The notes beneath the pieces are model-generated. The model saw only the letters and a program-made list of their open reading frames with translations, was not told the DNA's origin and did not search any database. 64,000 nucleotides of DNA, taken from positions 186,001-250,000 of the forward strand of contig JBFMHC010000020.1 of the NCBI GenBank assembly GCA_040751755.1, given 5' to 3'. Below, piece after piece: positions 57,059-64,000 of the stretch; the first letter of the stretch is position 1; the number at the start of each line of letters is the position of its first letter. This stretch comes from PFJX01 sp040751755 (GTDB lineage: Bacteria; Pseudomonadota; Gammaproteobacteria; Burkholderiales; Thiobacillaceae). Position numbers and translations under genes: made by a program.

Positions 57059-59121
57059 CCGCTCCCTTTTCCTGGGACGGTCAACTCCCCTGAAGCGGTC
57101 ACGCTATGCGCGGCGGAGAGGGTGCGCATCTGGCGTGCCATGTCTTCGATATCGATGGGTACGCCCACTTCGTCCAGGGTATCCGCCAGGGGGATACGGA
57201 TTTTCCAGAGCTGGCCGCCGTCGATCAAGGCGAAGGCCTGGCCCTTGGGCAACTGGACCAGGTCGGCCGGCGTCAACATGGGTAGACGCTCGATGGTGAT
57301 GCGGTCTTCATTGCGGCTCTGGAATTCGGCGAAATCGGTGGGGTCGTTGGAGTCGCTGGCCATGGACGCCACCTGGATGCTGGGCACCTCGACCTCGGGC
57401 AACTTCTCGGTCAGGATTTCGGCGGTTTCGGTGTTCTCGACCCGCAGCATGATGCGGGTGTTGAAGTTGCCGCCGATCTGCATGGCCTTGGCGGCATCGC
57501 CCACTTTGGCCTCCACGTCGTGCCAGGTCTGGGTGTAGGCGGTGACCTGGTAACCGGCGCCCCCGGCCTTGTTGACCATGGGCACGAACGAGTCGCCGAC
57601 CAATTCGTTGAACTCGTCGACATGCAGGGCCAGCTTGCGTTTACCGGGTGAAAACTGACCTGCGCCGACGCCAAACTTATAGATCTGGCCGGCGACGCTG
57701 GTCAGGTCGGCGAACATGGCCGTGCCGATCGCGCCGGCGACCTCATGGTCCGAGAGCGAGTCGAGACCGATATAGACCACGGCACCCTGGTTGATGACGC
57801 CCATCCAGTCGATGATCGGCCGGGGATCGTCCAGATTCGCATAGTCGGGCGAGATCAGGTCGGCGATCTTGCCCGTGGTCAACTTCTCCAGCAGGGGATA
57901 CAGGCTCGACACCAATTTTTCGAAGTAGGTCCGGTCGTTACTCAGAACCGACCTCAGGGCATCGGCCACGGGGTCGCGCAGTTCGTTGTCGCGGATGAAC
58001 CCCATGATCGCCATCGTCCGCAGGGATCGCCCGCTTTTCTTCGAGGCCTCGTTGAGCAGCTTCGCCTGGGCGGATTCCAGTTCCGTGACCTCGGCCTGCC
58101 AGCCGGGCCGGATGCGGTCCAGCCACCAGGTGAAATAGCGCACCGCCAGAGACTCGGTGTCCACCGCGTAGGCATAGATGCTCTGGAAATCGGGACGCTC
58201 GCCCAGGGTGGTCATGGCCTTGGCCAAGACGTTGACGAAGCGCCAGACGAACTCCTTGAAGGCGGCCGAATTGCCTTCCGAAGGCAAGGGTTCGGCCGTT
58301 CGTGTGGCCACCTCGGTGATGCGCGAGAACGCCCCGATGGGGTTGTAGCGCGCCGAGATGTGCGGAAAACCGAGATGGAAGACGTAGAAGGTCCGGCCGG
58401 CGCGGCGGGTCTCGACATACATCCTAATGAGAAGATCGGCGTCGCCCTTGGGGTCGAAGACGATCACCACGTCACCGCGGCGGATGTCCTGGGTGATCAG
58501 GAGTTCCGCGAGTCGGGTCTTGCCCACCCGCGTCGTTCCCAACACCAGGGTGTGCCCGACCCGGCCGGACAGCGGCATGACGACTGCCTCCTCGTTCGGC
58601 TCCACCCCATGCAGGGCGGGGTTGCCGCCGATATCGGGCAATGGCGTCCATCGGTTCCACCAGGCCTCCCGACGCATCAATGCGCGCAGCCTTTGGATGT
58701 TGTGGTTGGGATGGTGCTCGTACATCCGTTCCAAGCGGCGCAGGGTCCGGTAGAGCCAGGGGGGCTCGACATAACGCCGGTTCCTCGGCTGCATCGCATC
58801 ATTCAGTCGGCGTGTGTGGAGCGCCGTCCAGCGGAAACCCATGCCCAGGAACAGCACTTCATTGCTCCAGGGGATATCGTCCGGCTTCAGGGCATACCGC
58901 TTCAGGAGGCGTAGGTTGCCCTGGTAACGAATCACCTCCCAGGCTTGGCCGGACCGCCAGGCCGATCCTGCCAGCAAGGCGAGGGACATGCCCCAGGACA
59001 GCTCCGGCCCCACTGGGATCCAGGGCGGTGCGGCGGCCATGACGGCGGAGCCGATGAACAGGCTTCCCGCTGAAATCAGTTCGATGGGAGGGCGCAGGCG
59101 GTTCTCAATTGGATAGCTCAC
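57052..59121 (-). CDS. traD: Type IV coupling protein TraD (SXT/GI-type ICE)
   Basis: A 689-residue ATPase: two N-terminal membrane helices, then Walker A LVLGTTRVGKTRLAELL and Walker B VVIVFDPKGD, later LHVDEFNELVG. It links the relaxase-DNA complex to the secretion channel. GTG 59121 overlaps the traI stop (GTGA); sequence further upstream is a traI shadow. Confidence 0.92.
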   Translation of the reverse strand: MSYPIENRLRPPIELISAGSLFIGSAVMAAAPPWIPVGPELSWGMSLALLAGSAWRSGQAWEVIRYQGNLRLLKRYALKPDDIPWSNEVLFLGMGFRWTALHTRRLNDAMQPRNRRYVEPPWLYRTLRRLERMYEHHPNHNIQRLRALMRREAWWNRWTPLPDIGGNPALHGVEPNEEAVVMPLSGRVGHTLVLGTTRVGKTRLAELLITQDIRRGDVVIVFDPKGDADLLIRMYVETRRAGRTFYVFHLGFPHISARYNPIGAFSRITEVATRTAEPLPSEGNSAAFKEFVWRFVNVLAKAMTTLGERPDFQSIYAYAVDTESLAVRYFTWWLDRIRPGWQAEVTELESAQAKLLNEASKKSGRSLRTMAIMGFIRDNELRDPVADALRSVLSNDRTYFEKLVSSLYPLLEKLTTGKIADLISPDYANLDDPRPIIDWMGVINQGAVVYIGLDSLSDHEVAGAIGTAMFADLTSVAGQIYKFGVGAGQFSPGKRKLALHVDEFNELVGDSFVPMVNKAGGAGYQVTAYTQTWHDVEAKVGDAAKAMQIGGNFNTRIMLRVENTETAEILTEKLPEVEVPSIQVASMASDSNDPTDFAEFQSRNEDRITIERLPMLTPADLVQLPKGQAFALIDGGQLWKIRIPLADTLDEVGVPIDIEDMARQMRTLSAAHSVTASGELTVPGKGSGW

Positions 59122-61298
59122 GGCTTTTCCGCCTTGTCCGCGCCGACGTGCTGGCTCCAGTAGCGCAGGCGTTCGTTGGCTTGCGGTACCGGATTGACGA
59201 ACTGCTCCGGGTTGCGCACCAGAAAGCCATTCAGCAGGCTGCCGCCGCTGTCGCCGCGCCGGATTACCTGGAAACGATGGATGTTGCGACCGCGCGCGGC
59301 GGGCTGGTGCCATCCGGCCTGGGTAAAGGCCATCTGGATACCCATGCCGAGTTTGTTGGGCTCGACTTCGCCATCGACACCGGTGGCCTGATCGCCGTAG
59401 GCCTCGGCGAAGGCACGGAAGACCGCAGGCGAGACCAGCAGCATCATGGTCTCTTCCTGCTCCCTGAGATTGACCCTGACGAAATGCACCAGCGCCGTGG
59501 TGGTGTTGTAGGGCAGGCCGCCATCGGCCAGCCCCTGTTGCAGCCAGCCCATGAAACGCAGGGCCGCGTCCGATGGCGTCGCACTACTCTTGCCGCCGGC
59601 CTTCTTCGAGGGCTCCTTGGGGAGGGCGACATGGGGAACCACGGCCCCGGTGAGGCGTGGTGGTTCGGCAAGCCTAGCGGGAGGTGGTTTTTCGGCGCTG
59701 GCGGAGTCCTCATCGTCCAGGAACTGCCCACTGTCGGCCTCCGAGGCAGCGGATCCCGTCGGTTCAGCGTTGGCCGGCTTGGGAACGTCGATGGGCAAGG
59801 CTTTGGCGTTTTCGACCGATTTGCGCGTCGATTTGGGCGCCGCCCTGGCCAGGCTCTGGACGCTGGGCAGGTGGGGCGCATTGTCCACGACGGGAGCCTC
59901 ATCGGTGATAGGCTGGCTGGGAAGGGTCTTGTCAGCAGGATCGTCCACTCCCGCTGTCGCCGCCGACGGATCGGCGAGAGGACAGCCTTGGTCAGGCGTA
60001 ATCGCGACCGTTCCAGAGGCCGACGCCCCCGTCTTGATCCGAATCCGCCCCGCCAAAGCGGCGGGGTATAGGGATGGCTCCGGGTAAAGAAGCCCGAGGG
60101 GAAAGCGCAGCAGCGCTCCCAGATAAAAGGTCTGCCCGCCCGAGAATTCGATATGGGCACCCCACACGGCGCCGTGGGTGTCCGGGTTGACCTTGCAGGC
60201 CCCATATTCCTGCCAAGTGTCGAAGAGCCGGTCGTTCATCGCCTCGCCTGGTACGGGCGTGTCTGGATAAGCCAACCTGAGCCAGTCCCGCACCTCGTTG
60301 GCCAGCCGCACGGCGGCGAACCAGATATCCGTGCCATCGCAAAAACCCGCCGCACCCGGCCGGTTCAGGGGTAGGCGGCCACCCTCCACCAGCATCGAGC
60401 GCACCGCCAGCATCAGCAACTCGATCAAGGGGGTGGTCTTGGCCACCGCGAAGCGGACCCTCGACCCCATGGCCAAGTTGCGCCGGACGCTCTCCGCTTC
60501 CGCCGCGCGCACGATCTCGGCGATGGGCCCTTGTGTCTCGCCGGACAGGTAACCAAGCAACTGTCCAAGTAACGTGGGATCGCTGCCGAGCCAGAGGCGC
60601 GTAATGGTGGGCACAAGCCGCTGTATCAGCTGTATGCCCAAGCGCTGATGGGCCTGATAATCGCGCTCTGTGGCGCGCGGAAAATCCACCACATAGGCCG
60701 AGGCCTTCGCCTCCATCATGGATCCCATCAGGGCCTGCCAGGGTGCCCCGGCCGGATGCGAGTCGGAGAACAAGGTCACCCGCAAATCGGATACCGGCTT
60801 GCCGATATCGTGCAGCAGGGCGGCGATATAGATTCCCACCGTCCATAGGTGCTGGGTCCGGCCCTGGGTCTCGATATCTGCTCCAGGCGGCAGGATGCGC
60901 CCTTGGCGCAACTTGGCCGCATGCTGGAGGGTTTCCACCGTGTGCACGAACAAGCCGCCTGGCTCGGCGTGGTGATGCGCCTCAGAGGCGGGAAGTCGCT
61001 GGACCATTTCCGCCACGGCCTGGATGACGGGCACCACATGGGTTTGCCAGGTCGGGTCGGTGAGGCCGGAATCGCGTCTGACTTCGATGAGTAGCGGCGC
61101 CACGCCGGTCGTGGCGATGATCCGTTCGGCATTCAGGACGGGTAGGGCGGTCGCTGGCCAGCGGGCGGGGGAGGGTGGAAGAGGCCGGGTAGAAACAGGG
61201 GTTTCGCCATGACCTGAGCGGCGGCTCAGCCACCACGTCGCGGCGACCCCCAGAGCAATCGCCGGTATCGCAGCCAGAACGAACTCAGCGGACTCCAT
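59118..61298 (-). CDS. traI: TraI_2-type (MOBH) relaxase
   Basis: A 726-residue protein with one N-terminal membrane helix and the TraI_2 domain. The HD-type motifs are visible: EAHHHAEPGGLFVHTVETLQ and ALLHDIGKP. The middle is a Pro/Ala/Glu-rich linker, and the C-terminal winged-helix domain has FMGWLQQGLADGGLPYNTTTALVHFV. It nicks oriT to start transfer. It is co-transcribed with traD. Confidence 0.9.
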   Translation of the reverse strand: MESAEFVLAAIPAIALGVAATWWLSRRSGHGETPVSTRPLPPSPARWPATALPVLNAERIIATTGVAPLLIEVRRDSGLTDPTWQTHVVPVIQAVAEMVQRLPASEAHHHAEPGGLFVHTVETLQHAAKLRQGRILPPGADIETQGRTQHLWTVGIYIAALLHDIGKPVSDLRVTLFSDSHPAGAPWQALMGSMMEAKASAYVVDFPRATERDYQAHQRLGIQLIQRLVPTITRLWLGSDPTLLGQLLGYLSGETQGPIAEIVRAAEAESVRRNLAMGSRVRFAVAKTTPLIELLMLAVRSMLVEGGRLPLNRPGAAGFCDGTDIWFAAVRLANEVRDWLRLAYPDTPVPGEAMNDRLFDTWQEYGACKVNPDTHGAVWGAHIEFSGGQTFYLGALLRFPLGLLYPEPSLYPAALAGRIRIKTGASASGTVAITPDQGCPLADPSAATAGVDDPADKTLPSQPITDEAPVVDNAPHLPSVQSLARAAPKSTRKSVENAKALPIDVPKPANAEPTGSAASEADSGQFLDDEDSASAEKPPPARLAEPPRLTGAVVPHVALPKEPSKKAGGKSSATPSDAALRFMGWLQQGLADGGLPYNTTTALVHFVRVNLREQEETMMLLVSPAVFRAFAEAYGDQATGVDGEVEPNKLGMGIQMAFTQAGWHQPAARGRNIHRFQVIRRGDSGGSLLNGFLVRNPEQFVNPVPQANERLRYWSQHVGADKAEKP

Positions 61299-61495
61299 GC
61301 CGGCGCACCCGGTTCAGCAGGTGGCAGGCAATCCAACGATCGGGGCAGGGACACTTGAGCATGACGGGCAGCGTAGGGCCTGGATTACCCAGAAATACGT
61401 GCAAAAAGTCAGACGAAATTCCTGGATGGTCCGTGTATAGAATGGCCGCCCAATTTTTTTGTCGCACGCATCATTCATGCCGACATTGGGCGGAA

Positions 61496-61540
61496 TTGAC
61501 AGGGCAAATCCACCGCCCTAAGCTTATAGAACGTTCGTTC
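61496..61540 (+). promoter_or_regulatory. Promoter with a GAAC-GTTC-GTTC box upstream of the LexA-like gene
   Basis: A perfect -35 TTGACA (61496-61501) is followed at 17 bases by TAAGCT, with TTATAG just beyond. GAACGTTCGTTC (61529-61540) fits GAAC-N4-GTTC, the Gram-positive LexA-type box, and contains palindrome GAACGTTC. It lies over the likely transcription start, as expected for autoregulation. The remainder of 61299-61495 holds no gene that I see. Confidence 0.55.
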
Positions 61541-61553
61541 GATTGCTCGCCAG

Positions 61554-62129
61554 ATGCCCACCGACCAGGACTACCTGTCCCAGCTCCAGGATTACTACGC
61601 CGACCACCGCGCCCTGCCATCCCTGGCCAGCCTGGGGCAGTTGGTTGGCTTGCGCTCCAAATCCTCGGCGGCGGCCCTGGCCAACCGGCTCAAGCTGGCC
61701 GGCTACCTCACCACCACCCCGGACCGCCGCCTCGCCCCCACCGAGGCCTTCTTCGCCCGGCCGGTGGTCGACACCGTCCGGGCCGGCCTGCCCCAGCCGG
61801 CCAACGACGCCGGCTTCGATGGCTTGGCCATCGACAGCTATCTGGTGGCTCGGCCCAGCCGCACCGTATTGCTGGTGGTGAAGGGCGACTCCATGGTCGA
61901 GGCTGGCCTGATGGAAGGCGACCACATCATCGTCGACCGCGCCCAGCCGGCGGCCATGGGCGACATCGTGGTCGCCATCGTCGACAACGAATTCACCGTC
62001 AAATATCTGGCCAAGGACAAGCGCGGCATTTTCCTCAAGCCGGGCAATCCGGCCTATCCGCCCATTCGTCCCCAGGGCGAACTGGAGATCTACGGCGTCG
62101 TCACCGGCAGCTTCCGGAAGTACCGATGA
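61554..62129 (+). CDS. LexA/UmuD-like S24 self-cleaving repressor
   Basis: A 191-residue protein. The N-terminal part is a LexA-like winged helix (LGQLVGLRSKSSAAALANRLKLAGYL). The S24 peptidase part has the Ala77-Gly78 cleavage site (VRAGLP), nucleophile Ser113 (KGDSMVEAGLMEGD) and Lys150 (EFTVKYLA). It should control its own promoter and perhaps ICE genes in response to DNA damage. The chromosome presumably has its own lexA elsewhere. Confidence 0.9.
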   Translation: MPTDQDYLSQLQDYYADHRALPSLASLGQLVGLRSKSSAAALANRLKLAGYLTTTPDRRLAPTEAFFARPVVDTVRAGLPQPANDAGFDGLAIDSYLVARPSRTVLLVVKGDSMVEAGLMEGDHIIVDRAQPAAMGDIVVAIVDNEFTVKYLAKDKRGIFLKPGNPAYPPIRPQGELEIYGVVTGSFRKYR

Positions 62130-62248
62130 ACACGCCCTTCCTGCTGCCGGCCGAATCCCCCGGCTATCGGACGGCGGCCACTGGAACGCTAGGTTCGCTC
62201 GGAAGTTGGCCGGAACGCCAATTCACACAACTCGGCCATTGCTGAACT
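62126..62248 (+). CDS. Short ORF after the LexA-like gene, possible truncated gene
   Basis: It begins in an ATGA overlap with the repressor stop and runs about 40 codons (MNTPFLLPAESPGYRT...), ending before the low-GC cargo. In many elements a DNA polymerase V-like gene or ImuA follows such a repressor. This fragment matches no family I know; it may be the 5' end of a gene cut by the cargo insertion. It may also be noise. Confidence 0.35.
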
Positions 62249-62333
62249 CAATCGAACGGCCGATGGGGCAACTCAACTTGCATTGATGACAAACAGCTAA
62301 TTTGATACTGTTGCCAGCAGGGAGAAAAACATA

Positions 62334-62837
62334 ATGGCATTAGCCCAATCAGCACTACAGCGAGCCTCACAGCGACAGCCGTTGCGCAAGTCGCAGCCTT
62401 ACTCTGGCCGGCAGCGCACCGCGTTTCTTTGCCACAGCCACAAGGACAGTGTCCTGGCCGAGGGGCTTCAGGTCTGGCTCGCCGAGCAAGGCGTCGAGCT
62501 TTATATCGACTGGAAGGACGCGACGATGCCTGAGAACCCCAATCGGGAGACCGCCGAACGCATTCAGCTTCGAATCAAGACTTGTGACTGGTTCCTCTTC
62601 TTAGCCACGGGCAACTCGATGAGTTCCCGATGGTGTCCCTGGGAACTCGGCTACGCCGATGGGACGAAACAGTTGGACCGGATCGCAATCGTGCCGACCT
62701 CGGATGCTGTTTCCGCACATGGAAACGAGTACCTCCATCTATATCGACGGGTTGATTTGAGCGCCGCTGGAGAACTGCTATGGGTGCCGCCCAATAGCAA
62801 CCAAGGCCAATATGTCCGGTCGATTCCCTTCCTATAG
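62334..62837 (+). CDS. TIR-domain protein 1
   Basis: A 167-residue protein that is nearly all TIR domain. The first strand is TAFLCHSHKDS (about 29-39), then YIDWKDATMP, and the conserved Glu104 in SSRWCPWELGYADG sits where TIR NADases carry their catalytic glutamate. There is no signal peptide or membrane helix. GGGAG lies upstream of ATG. The stop overlaps the ribosome binding site of the next gene, so both are likely made together. It may sense or cleave NAD+ or make a signal molecule in anti-phage defence. Confidence 0.8.
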   Translation: MALAQSALQRASQRQPLRKSQPYSGRQRTAFLCHSHKDSVLAEGLQVWLAEQGVELYIDWKDATMPENPNRETAERIQLRIKTCDWFLFLATGNSMSSRWCPWELGYADGTKQLDRIAIVPTSDAVSAHGNEYLHLYRRVDLSAAGELLWVPPNSNQGQYVRSIPFL

Positions 62838-62845
62838 AGGACGTT

Positions 62846-63982
62846 GTGGCGCTATATCAATGCCTGCTGCTTGGCGCACCTACAAGCGAACAGGTTACAT
62901 TGTTTTCGACGACGTTTAATGAGTGTCTCGGTTTATTCGAGCTGAAGCCTGGCCACGACTTCACTATCGACTGCGGGGTCCAAGCACACTTCAGTCAGGT
63001 GACCGCAACGGTGGCGGTTTTCTTTGGCGCCGAGGGCGCTGAGTTTCCCGAGTCTGCTCTTCTGACACGGCTCGGGGTGCCGGTGGTGCCAGTGGTTTCA
63101 TCGGCAGCACACGTGGGCGTCGAGTTACCCCCATCACTGCGCAACATTAATGCGCTGATCGCCGATCCGGCCGATACGATGCTGCGTAGGGTTGCTAGCG
63201 CAGCGCTGCAGTGCCTGGGGCTGCTGCCCGCACAACGCCGCGTATTCGTTAGTTACAGGCGCGAAGAGTCGGCAGATGTTGCTCTTCAGCTATTCGAGGC
63301 ACTCTCCGCCCGACATTTCGAAGTCTTCCTGGATACGCACTCGGTTTCAGTCGCTACGGAGTTCCAGGCCGCCTTGTGGCATCGCCTGTGTGACTCGGAC
63401 GTCCTGATCATGCTTGACACGCCAGGCTACTTCAACAGCCGCTGGACGACAGCTGAATGGGGGCGCGCGGTTGCAAAGCACATTTCTATGCTGCAGCTGG
63501 TGTGGCCAGACCATGAGCCATCACGGCACTCACGCTTGGCTACCTTGAAGCGTCTCAGCACCGATAACTTCGTTGGAGTGCGTCTAAGCGCCGCAGTCCT
63601 CGGCGACGTCGCCCTCGAACTGGAGCGCGTTCGAAGCATCAGCGTTGCGTTGCGCCACGCAAATCTAGTGGGCACACTGCGTACCGCCATCGAGGATCTG
63701 GGTGGCACTTTCGAAGGCGTGGGGCAGAAGCGCTCGATACTCTTGAAGTTGCCCTCGGGCAATTCGCTTGTAGCCTATCCTGTTGTTGGTGTGCCTACGT
63801 CTCTGGACGTCCATGAGTGCGTCAACCTCTCAGGTGCGCATGCCGCTGCGGTGGTCTACGACCATCTTGGGATTAGCGACGACTGGGTTCAGCACATGGA
63901 CTGGCTTGCACAGCGGGTGAGCGCCGTCAAATGGATTCGCAGCCGCGAGGCCGACTGGCAATTGGCAGACATCGAGCTGTAG
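62846..63982 (+). CDS. TIR-domain protein 2 with unknown N- and C-terminal domains
   Basis: The 378-residue product starts at GTG 62846 with GAGGA five bases upstream. Residues 1-125 are an alpha/beta domain (TVAVFFGAEGAEFPES, VPVVPVVSS) that resembles nucleotide-binding folds but is not recognised. The TIR domain is about 131-225 (RRVFVSYRREES, FEVFLDTHSV, and Glu204 in NSRWTTAEWGRA). The C-terminal 140 residues are unrecognised. It is coupled to TIR protein 1. Confidence 0.78.
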   Translation: MALYQCLLLGAPTSEQVTLFSTTFNECLGLFELKPGHDFTIDCGVQAHFSQVTATVAVFFGAEGAEFPESALLTRLGVPVVPVVSSAAHVGVELPPSLRNINALIADPADTMLRRVASAALQCLGLLPAQRRVFVSYRREESADVALQLFEALSARHFEVFLDTHSVSVATEFQAALWHRLCDSDVLIMLDTPGYFNSRWTTAEWGRAVAKHISMLQLVWPDHEPSRHSRLATLKRLSTDNFVGVRLSAAVLGDVALELERVRSISVALRHANLVGTLRTAIEDLGGTFEGVGQKRSILLKLPSGNSLVAYPVVGVPTSLDVHECVNLSGAHAAAVVYDHLGISDDWVQHMDWLAQRVSAVKWIRSREADWQLADIEL

Positions 63983-63983
63983 C

Positions 63984-64000
63984 CATGGGCGCAATTTTCC
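63984..64000 (+). CDS. Possible start of a third cargo gene, cut by the window edge
   Basis: ATG 63984 follows the TIR protein 2 stop by one base and opens a frame MGAIF to the window end. The tight spacing suggests a third member of the operon, but 17 bases cannot identify it. Confidence 0.35.

Larger units (their letters stand above)
54426..64000. mobile_element. Left part of an integrative and conjugative element in the 3' end of guaA
   Basis: The segment has a tyrosine integrase facing away from guaA, an AlpA-like regulator, DUF4400, TraD and TraI conjugation genes of the MOBH/GI-type system, a LexA-like repressor and TIR cargo. The right end and second attachment repeat lie outside the window, so the exact core site is not known. 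Confidence 0.85.

Overview
The window reads as a GC-rich proteobacterial chromosome, most likely a gammaproteobacterium (a betaproteobacterium is not excluded). The reasons are gene order and content: plsX-fabH-fabD-fabG-acpP-fabF-pabC-mltG-tmk-holB-pilZ-tatD, clpS-clpA next to a cold-shock gene and icd, mtaD and gyrA close together, smpB beside ratA-rnfH, and guaB-guaA. No rRNA, tRNA or CRISPR array was seen.

Layout. 1-9309 is a tightly packed + strand operon for fatty acid synthesis, folate (pabC), murein (mltG), dTMP and replication (tmk, holB), PilZ and TatD; many genes overlap by 4-8 bases. 9360-18365 holds clpS-clpA, a cold-shock gene, a small ORF, icd, rluE, an amidohydrolase of the MtaD type and glgP. 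18530-22606 holds gyrA, then a lemA/GIDE-domain pair. 22700-28894 holds a TonB-dependent receptor, a clan AA aspartic protease, a small membrane protein, prmB, and a divergent histidine kinase/LuxR-type response regulator pair. 29079-44774 is a two-partner secretion locus: a giant filamentous adhesin (about 4,640 residues if read through) split by a one-base frameshift in a run of seven G, followed by its outer-membrane TpsB transporter. 44789-52789 is housekeeping again: dapE, a Spx/ArsC-like gene, an acetyltransferase, ispF, thpR, a host-attachment-family protein, mnmH, a 28-codon ORF, smpB, ratA, rnfH, a lipoprotein, guaB; guaA follows to 54425.

54426 to the right edge is the start of an integrative and conjugative element (ICE) inserted at the 3' end of guaA. 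It carries a tyrosine recombinase with palindromes upstream, an AlpA-like regulator, and conjugation genes on the - strand (DUF4400/TIGR03747-type membrane protein, TraD coupling protein, TraI_2/MOBH relaxase). A LexA/UmuD-like self-cleaving repressor with its own promoter and operator-like box comes next. After about 62.2 kb the composition becomes less GC-rich, and two coupled genes encode TIR-domain proteins. A third ORF begins 17 bases before the window ends. This last block is the best candidate for a little-described anti-phage or conflict system carried as ICE cargo.

How the genes work together: the first operon couples membrane lipid synthesis with nucleotide, replication and cell-wall steps. 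The response regulator/kinase pair sits directly upstream of the adhesin and may control it, as BvgAS does for fhaB in Bordetella (an inference from position). The ICE has integration, regulation, transfer and probable defence cargo.
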